From Streptomyces sp. NBC_00425 (GTDB taxonomy: Bacteria; Actinomycetota; Actinomycetes; Streptomycetales; Streptomycetaceae), in the NCBI RefSeq assembly GCF_036030735.1, contig NZ_CP107928.1, forward strand, positions 6,820,001 to 6,884,000: 64,000 nucleotides of DNA, read 5' to 3'. Shown in pieces: positions 27,692 to 35,495 of the stretch (the stretch's first letter is position 1; each line of letters begins with the position of its first letter). The notes under the pieces are model-generated. The model saw nothing but the letters and a program-made list of their open reading frames with translations, made no database searches and was not told the origin of the DNA. Made by a program: the position numbers and the translations under genes.

Positions 27692-28534
27692 TCAAATATC
27701 TCCGATGACTTCTTCGGAATCGGTATCGATGTCTGCCGCATTTACTTTCGAAGGGGGCCTGGCAGCCCGAGAACGAAGTAGAGAACTTCGACCATTTAGC
27801 GAAAATTCCAAAGCGTCCACGATTTCATCAAGCTCACGCTTCATCTGCTCTGGCGGCAGCTCACCCGCCCTCCTAATCTTGATCGCGCGATTCAATGCGT
27901 GCTCAATAGCGGAATCACTGCGACGCCCTCTAGCGCTAATTGCCATACGGTCCATTTGCGTCAACATTTCGCGTTGAGTGCGTGCCACCTCTTCTACGCT
28001 CGTCACGATCTCGGCCACAGTTCTTTCTACGGGGTTTCCGACTTGCATAGACAGGACATCCAACGTAGTAGAGATAGGGCTCTCTGCGTTTCCGCTCGTG
28101 AGAGCCTGCCGCAAGTGAGTTACGATTTGTGCTCGACAACTGTCGGCGCTTCTGAGGTCAGTGTAATCAAATGAGATGATTCGCATTTGCGCGATATCGA
28201 ATGGGACGTCACATTCCTTATCTGCGATGAGTACGACGGGAAGCTTAGCCGTATGCCGCACAGCGAGCTCGTAGAACACGTTCGGATTAAGGCCCGTAAG
28301 GTCCGCCACGGCAGCCTTGGCGCGCAAAATATGATCGAGTACCTGAAGGTTGATTTGCCCAGGTTCCGCAATCTGATCGCCGCGTACGGCAGTCAGGTTC
28401 AGCTCTTGGGCGGCTCTTTTGACGATGAAATCAAGCACTCCGTCAGAGCGATTCCTCGTGTCGGAACCCTCGCTTCCAATCGGAGCGATAAAGAAACACT
28501 CCTCGTCCATCCCTGGCAGAACAGACCCGTCCAA
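27692..28534 (-). CDS. Deoxyribosyltransferase/TIR-like protein, third gene of the island operon
   Basis: A 280-residue protein. Residues 12-135 carry CFFIAPIGSEGSDTRNRSDG, AAVADLTGLNPNVFYELAVR, VVLIADKECDVPFDIAQMRI and FDY. This is the same Rossmann-like family as the protein of 24836-26071; the Glu in NVFYE is the probable catalytic residue. The C-terminal 140 residues are helical, with coiled-coil-like EVARTQREMLTQMDRMAI. TTG 28534 follows GAGGTGGGAAG; ATG 28510 is an alternative start. It begins 35 bases after the TIR gene and is probably co-transcribed with it. GC is visibly lower than the chromosome. Function in a nucleotide-signal defence system is inferred. Confidence 0.68.
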   Translation of the reverse strand: MDGSVLPGMDEECFFIAPIGSEGSDTRNRSDGVLDFIVKRAAQELNLTAVRGDQIAEPGQINLQVLDHILRAKAAVADLTGLNPNVFYELAVRHTAKLPVVLIADKECDVPFDIAQMRIISFDYTDLRSADSCRAQIVTHLRQALTSGNAESPISTTLDVLSMQVGNPVERTVAEIVTSVEEVARTQREMLTQMDRMAISARGRRSDSAIEHALNRAIKIRRAGELPPEQMKRELDEIVDALEFSLNGRSSLLRSRAARPPSKVNAADIDTDSEEVIGDI

Positions 28535-28569
28535 CTTCCCACCTCACACATTTCCGGTATGGCCGAAGA

Positions 28570-29193
28570 TCACGAACAGGCAGAGTTATTAATCTTGCGA
28601 GCGCGTCCGTTCAGAATCAAACGACTTCTGCTCTGGCGCGCCAAATAGGCATCATGAATCCAGTTTCGGAGAGAAGCGTCGCTGGCAGGATAGGAATAGT
28701 ACCGTGCGTATCCGACGTCCTCGCCGTTTTCGCGTATGACATTCTCGTTTACGCGAGCAGGCAAAGGTGCGCCACTAGCACGACCACTTGGAAGTTGCAC
28801 CGCCATCAGGCCGCTAAGGCGATTCACCTTATCCTTGCGGAGCGTGCTGTAGACCTCCCAATCAACAAACTTCCTGGCCCAAGTGCACTTTCCTATCATG
28901 ACGATGGTAACGGTGGTATCGGCGAGGTATTTCTCTCGGATTCGATCCATAATGTAGTCATTATTTTCACTCTGAATCACCGGATCGTCTTCAGAAACTC
29001 CGATTGCCCTGGGGGTGAAGAAGTCGCCAAAGGTATTTACGAAATCCAGCACTTCCATCGCATCGACTGCATGATAGCTAAGGAAGCACTTGTGGCGAGT
29101 GGCACTGTCCGCCTTATATTCCAACTGTCGCGAGATCGCTGTCAGTTGATTTTGCGCCAGCGCTGCCTGAATCCTGCGATTGCTGCTACTCAT
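28570..29193 (-). CDS. ThsB-like TIR domain protein (DUF1863/MTH538 type)
   Basis: A 207-residue protein. The domain begins KCFLSYHAVDAMEVLDFVNT, continues with RIREKYLADTTVTIVMIGKC and ends the core at WARKFVDWEVYST. This is the pattern of Thoeris ThsB-type TIR proteins, which sense phage and make a cyclic ADP-ribose-like signal. The VDWE segment is strongly conserved in that family. ATG 29193 overlaps the stop of the membrane gene (ATGA) and has AGGAGG eight bases upstream, so translation is coupled. No ThsA-like SIR2 or macro effector is present nearby. Instead the partner is a membrane protein, which makes the combination unusual. Confidence 0.75.
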   Translation of the reverse strand: MSSSNRRIQAALAQNQLTAISRQLEYKADSATRHKCFLSYHAVDAMEVLDFVNTFGDFFTPRAIGVSEDDPVIQSENNDYIMDRIREKYLADTTVTIVMIGKCTWARKFVDWEVYSTLRKDKVNRLSGLMAVQLPSGRASGAPLPARVNENVIRENGEDVGYARYYSYPASDASLRNWIHDAYLARQSRSRLILNGRARKINNSACS

Positions 29194-30116
29194 TCGAAAT
29201 TCCTCCTAATTGCACGCATTCCCACTCTGCGGGCGAGCCACATGGTGTGCTCCCTACTGATGGCTTGCTCTGCGGATAGGACATATTTTGACCATGCCGC
29301 CTCGTCTGATGCGCTTGTATTTTCTCCTGCGGCTCTCACGAAGGCAAGCTCGATAGCCGTTAGCGAATACGCTGAGGCGAGGTTGTCGTACTGTTTCAGC
29401 TCCAGCCATGCTCCTGCTGCCGCGATGGCCGCAGCGATGGCGGCTCCGATGTCAACTACCGTCATGTCGAGGAGAATGGAAATACTTGCGGCCGCGCCTA
29501 GAGCTTCGAAAGAGATCAGCAGAGATCTCCATTTGCGCCCATTTCGCTCGTTGAGATTGGCTTTGGTCGTATACCAGACTTCTTGATCCTTGACTCGCAG
29601 TTCGAGATAAAGTTGCTTCCTGACTTCAGTTCCCTGCTCTCTTATTTGCTCCATCCTTGGGGTTAGCTGTGTCGTGCCGATCGAAATTCCCGGCAGGAAC
29701 TGCAATGATTCTGTCACCAGGTCCTGGATGCGGGCGTATAGAATGTCACGAGCTTCATTCATGCGAAGGTCGGAGGGGAAAGGGGCTGCGCCCGTCATGT
29801 AGCGCCACGCCAATGTTTTCGCCGATTCCGCCAAAGCTCTACCGTGATACCAGCGATCCTCTGGCTTATTACGCAGCAAATGGATTTCCAGCAGGAGTGC
29901 TACCGTAAATGAAGCCAGGGCGACACCAGTCGCTGCCTTCTCAGGCCATGTGCCGTCCTTGCTGCTCACCGAAAAAATGCCAGCCGCTGCTGCTAGTACT
30001 GCAAGTTGTAGACGACCGCGCGTCCACCTCAAGTGACTCTTTTGGGCACTTTTAGAAATTCTATCGGCTGACTGATATACCCCGGGGAAGTCATCGTCAA
30101 CCAGTGGCGTAGTCAC
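29190..30116 (-). CDS. SLATT/DUF4231-type membrane effector
   Basis: A 308-residue protein with two hydrophobic helix pairs. Pair 1, at about 33-80, includes LQLAVLAAAAGIFSV and GVALASFTVALLLEIHLL. Pair 2, at about 195-240, includes LLISFEALGAAASISILLDM and GAAIAAAIAAAGAWLEL. The sequence RWYHGRALAESAKTLAWRYM between the pairs, and the tail LASAYSLTAIELAFVR, are typical of DUF4231/SLATT proteins. These are predicted two-helix pore-forming effectors in nucleotide-signal conflict systems. GTG 30116 follows GAGAGGTGCCG; the long N-terminal extension of the open frame is not protein-like. It is the first gene of the island operon. Confidence 0.72.
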   Translation of the reverse strand: MTTPLVDDDFPGVYQSADRISKSAQKSHLRWTRGRLQLAVLAAAAGIFSVSSKDGTWPEKAATGVALASFTVALLLEIHLLRNKPEDRWYHGRALAESAKTLAWRYMTGAAPFPSDLRMNEARDILYARIQDLVTESLQFLPGISIGTTQLTPRMEQIREQGTEVRKQLYLELRVKDQEVWYTTKANLNERNGRKWRSLLISFEALGAAASISILLDMTVVDIGAAIAAAIAAAGAWLELKQYDNLASAYSLTAIELAFVRAAGENTSASDEAAWSKYVLSAEQAISREHTMWLARRVGMRAIRRNFE

Positions 30117-30457
30117 CGGCACCTCTCGTTCTTTGAGTTCGCGGGTTGTTAGATTAGCGCTTCCTGTGCCGTGCTGGGGCCTCTCGTCACTGAACATGCA
30201 AAGGTCGGCGGAGCGGCTTTGAGGGGAGTGATCATGGCCCCGTAAGCTGATGGTGAGTCGGGCAGTCAGTGGACCTGCCCGTAAAGCACGACGTTGGGGC
30301 CATGATCTTCGAGGCTCCCCCCAAAGTGGCTGCCTAAAGCCGTGGAGCCGACCGCCCCAGCCACACAGGGTGTCTCCCACTTCATGCCCGCAGCCGCGAG
30401 CGCGCCGCCGGGCGCGGCCAGCCGGGGCGGAGGCAGACATCCGATGCGGTTGATCAG
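30117..30457. other. Promoter of the island operon and distal end of the IS110 element
   Basis: The left part should hold the operon promoter; on the minus strand CGCTAATCTAACAACC offers a possible -10. Further right, GATCATGGCCCC (30231-30242) and GGGGCCATGATC (30294-30305) form a perfect 12-bp inverted repeat around a smaller GGGCAG...CTGCCC hairpin. This may be the structured end of the IS110 element or a terminator. Confidence 0.45.
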
Positions 30458-31672
30458 TCAAGTGGTGTCGGGGAAGGCGGTCTGTTCGTCGTAGGGGATG
30501 TGGTGGGTGAGGCAGTGGTGGAGGCAACCGAGTAGGCGGTTGAAGAGGTTGCGTTGTGCTGCGACGTGGCGTTCTTCGGCCGCTCGGCGGTGGTCGTAGT
30601 GGGCTCGGGCACCTGGGGATGCGGTGAGGGCTGCGAAGGCCCAGTTGTAGCCGGCTGAGGCGAGGCGCTGGTTCTTGATGTGCCTGGCCAGGACGGTGGT
30701 CTTTCGTCCGGAGGATCTGGTGATGGGGGCGGATCCGGCGTAGGCCTTGAGTGCGCGGGCGGTGGCGAAGCGGGTGTGGTCGTCGCCGAGTTCGGCCAGG
30801 ACGCGGGCGCCGGTGAGGTTGCCGAGGCCGGGGAAGCTGGTGATGATCTCGGCGTCCTGGTGGGCGGTGAAGGCGTCGACGACTGCGGCCTCCAGCTCGT
30901 CGGCACTGGTGCAGGCGGCGTTGAACTGCCGGAGCAGGGCGAGGGTCTTGATGCCCATCGCCTGCTCGACAAGGGGCGGCTGACGCATCTGGGGCTCGCG
31001 CAGTAATGCGTGGAGGCGTTCGACCTCGCTGGTGATCTCGCGTTGGCGGCCGGCCTTTTTGAGGATGGCCTGCAGTTGGGGGCGGGTGAGCTGGGCGGCC
31101 TGGGTGGGTGTGGGAGCTGCGGCCAGCAGGGCGCGGCAGGCGGGTGAGGCGAGGCCTTCGCGGAAGTGCCTGAAGACGGTGAGAAAGGCGGGGAAGTGCT
31201 CGCGCAGGTGGGAGCGGAGCCGGTTGCTGTTCTGGACGCGGTCCCAGACGGCGTCCTGCTGGGCTCGGGCCAGGACGGTGATGGCCTGGGCGAGGTGGCT
31301 GTCGGCGGGCAGGGGGCGGTGTTCGGCGGGGTCGGTGCGCAGGATGTGGGCGAGGACTTTGGCGTCGAGGTGGTCGGACTTTTCGCGGCTGAGTGCGTAG
31401 CGGTAGCGGGCGGCGGTGAGCGGGTTGATGACGTAGACGGGTCGGCCGGTGGCGCGCAGGCAGGCGACCAGGAGTCCGTGGGAGGTCTCGATGGCGACGG
31501 GGATCGGGTTGTCGGGGTTGTCGCCGTGGCGGGCCAGGAGGTCGAGGAGCTGGGTGAGGCCCGCGGTGTTGTCGTCGATGCGGAGCTTGGCGAGGAGGGT
31601 GCCGGTCTCGTCCAAAAGGGCGATGTCGTGGTGGTCGGTGGCCCAGTCGATACCGCAGAACACGCTGGTCAT
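30458..31672 (-). CDS. IS110-family transposase
   Basis: A 404-residue transposase, complete. The N-terminal DEDD RuvC-like domain starts FCGIDWATDHHDIALLDETG and has REKSDHLDAKVLA. The C-terminal Tnp20 domain has FPGLGNLTGARVLAEL and ALKAYAGSAPITRSSG with the probable catalytic Ser. IS110 elements use a bridge RNA from their non-coding end and leave no terminal inverted repeats, so the element's ends are not marked. The frame is intact and may be active. It lies between the SLATT gene and the integrase. Confidence 0.9.
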   Translation of the reverse strand: MTSVFCGIDWATDHHDIALLDETGTLLAKLRIDDNTAGLTQLLDLLARHGDNPDNPIPVAIETSHGLLVACLRATGRPVYVINPLTAARYRYALSREKSDHLDAKVLAHILRTDPAEHRPLPADSHLAQAITVLARAQQDAVWDRVQNSNRLRSHLREHFPAFLTVFRHFREGLASPACRALLAAAPTPTQAAQLTRPQLQAILKKAGRQREITSEVERLHALLREPQMRQPPLVEQAMGIKTLALLRQFNAACTSADELEAAVVDAFTAHQDAEIITSFPGLGNLTGARVLAELGDDHTRFATARALKAYAGSAPITRSSGRKTTVLARHIKNQRLASAGYNWAFAALTASPGARAHYDHRRAAEERHVAAQRNLFNRLLGCLHHCLTHHIPYDEQTAFPDTT

Positions 31673-31966
31673 AGGGGTGTCCTCTGGTTGGCGGTGGTGT
31701 GTGGGTCCTCGCCGGGCAGGGGTTGCGCGTCTTCCTAATGGCAGGGCTCAGGGGCCCGTCATCCGATCGGTCGTTCGCAATCCCAGCGGTCGTCAGGGGT
31801 CTCGGTCAGCTGTGGAACTGAGTGTTCGCCGAGCGGTGAGAGGTGTTCCCTGGCGGCGGCTTGGACCACGAGCCAACGATGCCGCTGTTGTGTCCTTCGG
31901 CGGGGGTGGCGGGGGCGGTCCGCGCGGGACGAAGGCCAGAGCGCGGGCCGTCCCCGCCACCCCCGC
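31673..31966 (-). ncRNA. Candidate IS110 bridge-RNA region
   Basis: About 290 bases upstream of the transposase (on its strand) hold no gene. In studied IS110 elements the bridge RNA lies in a non-coding end of this kind. Several short GC-rich complementarities are visible, but I could not fold it reliably or identify the guide loops. Confidence 0.3.
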
Positions 31967-33193
31967 ATGATGAGGAACGAACGAGTGAGCCGGCATGCGG
32001 GGCCGACTCTGTCTCGGGAGGTCAGGCCTCAGGAGCGGCTACGGATCACCGCACGCCGGCTCGCGCAAGACGTTCGCCAGCGGGGATCAAGACCAACGTC
32101 TTACGGCGCCATTAGGGAGCGGCGGCCGCGCCGCAGAGGCGGCGCGCGCCCGCGCCGTGCGCGGGCTCTTGACCCCGAGGCTGGGAAGATCACCTTCCAG
32201 CAGTACGCCACCAAGTGGCTGGCCGGGCAGACGACCGACCCCACGACTCGGGAGAACACAGAGCGCCGCCTTCGGCTCCATGCCTTCCCGTACCTCAAAA
32301 GCCGTCCGCTCTCCTCGCTGCAGCCCTCCGACATCCGAGCCTGGATACGCAAGCTGGAGGACACGGGAAGCGCCGGATCATCCCGCCGCGTGATCTTCGG
32401 GAACGTGTCGGCGCTACTCGTTGCCGCAGTCGATGACGGCCGCCTGGCGCGCAATCCCTGCGGGGTGCGCTCGGTCCGGCGCCCGAAGCCCGCCCCTGGT
32501 CGTGTCGCGCCGTGGTCCGCAGACCGTGTGTTCTCCGTGCGGCGGGGACTGCCCGAGTGGTTCCGCGCCATGGTCGACGTCGGAGCCGGATGCGGACTTC
32601 GGCAAGGTGAGATCTTCGGATTGGCCGTCGACGAGGTGGATCCGCTGTCCGGCGTTCTGCGCGTCACCCAGCAGGTCAAGGTCGTGGAACGGACGCTGGT
32701 CTTCGCTCCTCCGAGGAACGGCAAGCTCCGTGACGTGCCGCTGCCCGAGTCGATCGCCCTGGCGCTCGCCGAGCACATGACGGCCTTCCCGCCGGCCGAA
32801 GTCACGCTGCCCTGGATGCTCCCCGACGGAGAGCCGGTGACCAGGCTCTTGTACTTCACGGGTACCGAGGGCGGAGAGGTCTGGCGCAACGCCTTCAACG
32901 TGCACGCCTGGAAGCCCGCGCTTGCCGCGGCAGGAGTGATCCCCAAGCTCGGGCCGGGGGAGAGGTACAAGGAAGCCCGCGAGGACGGCATGCACGCGTT
33001 GCGGCACTTCTACGCCTCGGTACTCCTCGACTCCGGGGAGAGCATCAAGGCCCTGAGCGTCTACCTCGGTCATGCCGACGCCGGGTTCACGCTCCGCACG
33101 TACACCCATCTCATGCCGAGCAGTGAGACGCGTACGCGGAAGGCCGTCGACGAGATGTACCGGACGGCCCGCAGGCCCCCGACGGCCCTCTGA
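31967..33193 (+). CDS. int: Tyrosine site-specific integrase of the island
   Basis: The open frame encodes 408 residues. The SAM-like core-binding domain begins near residue 72 (GKITFQQYATKWLAGQTTDP). The catalytic domain has VGAGCGLRQGEIFGLAVDEV (first Arg), HALRHFYASVLLDSGESIKA (His-x-x-Arg), LGHADAGFTLRTYTHLM (second His and the nucleophile Tyr). The first 70 residues are an Arg-rich stretch unlike the usual arm-binding domain, so the true start may differ or the 5' end may be damaged. It ends 85 bases before the right attachment repeat, the standard int-att layout. Confidence 0.82.
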   Translation: MMRNERVSRHAGPTLSREVRPQERLRITARRLAQDVRQRGSRPTSYGAIRERRPRRRGGARPRRARALDPEAGKITFQQYATKWLAGQTTDPTTRENTERRLRLHAFPYLKSRPLSSLQPSDIRAWIRKLEDTGSAGSSRRVIFGNVSALLVAAVDDGRLARNPCGVRSVRRPKPAPGRVAPWSADRVFSVRRGLPEWFRAMVDVGAGCGLRQGEIFGLAVDEVDPLSGVLRVTQQVKVVERTLVFAPPRNGKLRDVPLPESIALALAEHMTAFPPAEVTLPWMLPDGEPVTRLLYFTGTEGGEVWRNAFNVHAWKPALAAAGVIPKLGPGERYKEAREDGMHALRHFYASVLLDSGESIKALSVYLGHADAGFTLRTYTHLMPSSETRTRKAVDEMYRTARRPPTAL

Positions 33194-33278
33194 CGGCCCA
33201 CGGGTTCCGCCCTCGCCCCTGATCATCGGGAAACCGCTGGTCAGGGGCATTCTCGTCCTGTCCGTGGACCACTTTAAT

Positions 33279-33292
33279 TAGAACTGGTTCCA
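33279..33292. promoter_or_regulatory. KstR-type operator inside attR
   Basis: A second copy of TAGAACTGGTTCCA, created as part of the attachment duplication. It is 251 bases before the aldehyde dehydrogenase start. A closer imperfect box, CGGAACTGGTATCA at 33493-33506, and a palindrome, CTGAAATACCGTCAG at 33511-33525, are more likely to control that gene. Confidence 0.6.
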
Positions 33293-33365
33293 ATGGATGC
33301 TCAAGTCACCGGATATGGTGGGGCGTTGAGCTGACCTGCGCCGATGCGCGCGCCGCCTGTCGCCG
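33279..33365. repeat. attR: right 87-bp direct repeat of the genomic island
   Basis: Identical to 22276-22362 in the same orientation. The base pattern just before it (TTTAAT versus ATAAC) and after it (ACTGCTG versus CTTGTCG) differs. It lies between the integrase and the aldehyde dehydrogenase gene. Confidence 0.85.
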
Positions 33366-33542
33366 ACTGCTGTCGCTTGTCGACATGGCCACCGCCGGAC
33401 GGCCCGGTGCCGCCCGACTCTCCCGGTGATACCTCTTGGTGGAGAAGCTGCTGGTGGGGGCGGGGTCGGTGGTGGCACTGGCTTAGTGTGACCGGAACTG
33501 GTATCAGTTTCTGAAATACCGTCAGAAACGAAGGCAGTGGCC

Positions 33543-35000
33543 ATGGCCGAGCTCGTGGAACACGGACAGCTGTTCATCGGCGGCACGTTGACGGACCCCC
33601 TGGGCGATGCCGTCATCGAGGTGATCTCGCCGCACACCGAGGAGGTCATCGGGCGGGTGCCGCACGCCTCGCGGGCCGATGTGGACCGTGCCGTCGCGGT
33701 CGCCCGGCAGGCCTTCGACGAGGGGCCCTGGCCCCGGCTCCCGCTCGACGAACGGATCGCGGTCGTCACCCGGATCAAGGACGGCATCCTCGCGCGCCAC
33801 GAGGAGCTCGCCCGGGTGATCTCCGCCGAGAACGGCTCGCCCTACTCCTGGAGCGTCCTCGCGCAGGCACTCGGCGCGATGATGGTGTGGGACTCGGCGA
33901 TCAAGGTCGCCGGCGACTTCACCTACGAGGAGCGGCGTGACGGCGTGCTCGGCAGGATCCTCGTGCGGCGCGAGCCGGTCGGCGTGGTCGCCGCCGTCGT
34001 CCCCTGGAACGTCCCGCAGTTCGTCGCCGCGGCCAAACTCGCGCCCGCGCTGCTCACCGGCTGCACGGTGATCCTCAAGCCGTCGCCGGAGACGCCGCTG
34101 GACGCGTACGTCCTCGCGGACATCGCGCGGGACGCGGGGCTGCCGGAGGGCGTGCTGTCGATCCTCCCGGCGGACCGCGAGGTGAGCGAGTACCTGGTCG
34201 GGCATCCCGGCGTCGACAAGGTCTCCTTCACGGGTTCGGTCGCGGCCGGGAAGCGGGTCATGGAGGTGGCCTCCCGCAACCTCACCCGGGTCACCCTCGA
34301 ACTGGGCGGGAAGTCGGCGGCCGTCGTCCTGCCGGACGCGGACATCGCCACCGCCGTCCCCGGGATCGTCTCGGCCGCCTGGATGAACAACGGCCAGGCC
34401 TGTGTCGCCCAGACCCGCATCCTGCTGCCGCGCTCGCGCTACGACGAGTTCGCCGACGCCTTCGCCGCCGCGGCGGCCGCGCTGGTCGTGGGCGACCCGC
34501 TGGACCCGGAGACCCAGGTCGGCCCGCTGGTGGCCGAGCGCCAGCAGCGCCGCAACCTCGACTACATCCGCATCGGCCAGGAGGAGGGCGCGAAGATCCT
34601 CACGGGCGGAGGACGGCCGCCGGGCCTGGAGCGCGGCTGGTACGTCGAGCCGACCCTCTTCGGCGACGTCGACAACTCCATGCGGATCGCCCGCGAGGAG
34701 ATCTTCGGCCCGGTGATCTGCCTGCTGCCCTACGGCGACGAGTCCGAGGCCCTCAAGATCGCCAACGACTCCGACTACGGGCTCAGCGGCAGCGTGTGGA
34801 CGGCCGACGTCCAGCACGGCATCGAGATCGCGCGCGAGGTCCGCACCGGGACGTACTCCGTGAACACCTTCAGCCTCGACATGCTCGGCCCGTTCGGCGG
34901 CTACAAGAACTCCGGACTGGGGCGGGAGTTCGGGCCGGAGGGGTTCGGCGAGTACCTGGAGCACAAGATGATCCACCTGCCGGCGGGCTGGGAGGGCTGA
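33543..35000 (+). CDS. NAD(P)-dependent aldehyde dehydrogenase, probably steroid pathway
   Basis: A 485-residue ALDH. Motifs are VVPWNVPQFVAAAKLAPALL, VSFTGSVAAGKRVMEVA (cofactor loop), TLELGGKSAAVVLPDAD (general base Glu) and NNGQACVAQTRILLP with the catalytic Cys. It oxidises an aldehyde to an acid. In a cluster with CYP125 and an alcohol dehydrogenase it could act on the C26 aldehyde of the sterol side chain, but this is inferred from context. ATG 33543 follows GAAGG at eight bases. The ferredoxin gene follows after six bases, so the two form an operon. Confidence 0.85.
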   Translation: MAELVEHGQLFIGGTLTDPLGDAVIEVISPHTEEVIGRVPHASRADVDRAVAVARQAFDEGPWPRLPLDERIAVVTRIKDGILARHEELARVISAENGSPYSWSVLAQALGAMMVWDSAIKVAGDFTYEERRDGVLGRILVRREPVGVVAAVVPWNVPQFVAAAKLAPALLTGCTVILKPSPETPLDAYVLADIARDAGLPEGVLSILPADREVSEYLVGHPGVDKVSFTGSVAAGKRVMEVASRNLTRVTLELGGKSAAVVLPDADIATAVPGIVSAAWMNNGQACVAQTRILLPRSRYDEFADAFAAAAAALVVGDPLDPETQVGPLVAERQQRRNLDYIRIGQEEGAKILTGGGRPPGLERGWYVEPTLFGDVDNSMRIAREEIFGPVICLLPYGDESEALKIANDSDYGLSGSVWTADVQHGIEIAREVRTGTYSVNTFSLDMLGPFGGYKNSGLGREFGPEGFGEYLEHKMIHLPAGWEG

Positions 35001-35006
35001 GCTGCG

Positions 35007-35240
35007 ATGGGAGACCGCTGGCACGTCGAGGTGGACCGCTCCCTGTGCATCGGTTCCGCCCAGTGCGTCCACCACGCACCCGGCGGCTTCCGGCTGGACA
35101 CGGCGCGGCAGTCCCATCCGGCCGATCCGGACATGGACGCCAACGAGCGGGTGCTCGCCGCGGCGGAGAGCTGTCCGGTGGAGGCGATCATGATCACGCT
35201 GGTGGGGAACGGCGAGGCGGTCTTCCCGCCCGATGAGTGA
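35007..35240 (+). CDS. Ferredoxin, three-cysteine type
   Basis: A 77-residue ferredoxin. Ligands are Cys14 and Cys20 (LCIGSAQC) and Cys56 in ESCPVEAI, the pattern of [3Fe-4S] or related ferredoxins that serve actinobacterial P450s. The missing fourth Cys is normal for that type. It lies six bases after the aldehyde dehydrogenase. The likely client in this window is the CYP125-like enzyme, although the two genes are now 23 kb apart, partly because of the inserted island. Confidence 0.85.
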   Translation: MGDRWHVEVDRSLCIGSAQCVHHAPGGFRLDTARQSHPADPDMDANERVLAAAESCPVEAIMITLVGNGEAVFPPDE

Positions 35241-35292
35241 GAAATATTCGATTTAGGGGGTTTTATTCGGGTTCGCGTGTTCTATTCTGGTA

Positions 35293-35454
35293 GAGGCCTA
35301 CGAGGCGAGTGAGGGAGTTCGACCGGAGTAGCCGACTCGGGCGCGACGCCGCACGACAGGGCATCCGCCGGGGCCGACGTCGACGGACGGACTGAGGGAC
35401 CGGACGGCCGCAGGCCAGGGCCGGACGGAGAACCCCGGTCGCCTCGTAGGTCTC
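35293..35454 (+). ncRNA. Possible structured RNA with a long closing helix
   Basis: GAGGCCTACGAGGCG (35293-35307) pairs with CGCCTCGTAGGTCTC (35440-35454), 14 of 15 positions, enclosing about 130 GC-rich bases with further internal complementarities. An AT-rich stretch with TATTCT just upstream could be a promoter. No reading frame fits. It lies between convergent genes, so it is not a leader. I do not recognise a known RNA family. Confidence 0.4.
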
Positions 35455-35495
35455 CGTGTGCGCCGACCGCGACCGCGCTACGCGCACCACGTGCC

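Noticed and set aside
30117..30527. N-terminal extension of the SLATT gene to 30527
   Set aside because: Pro/Arg-rich, runs through an inverted repeat and into the IS110 gene; GTG 30116 has a good ribosome site.
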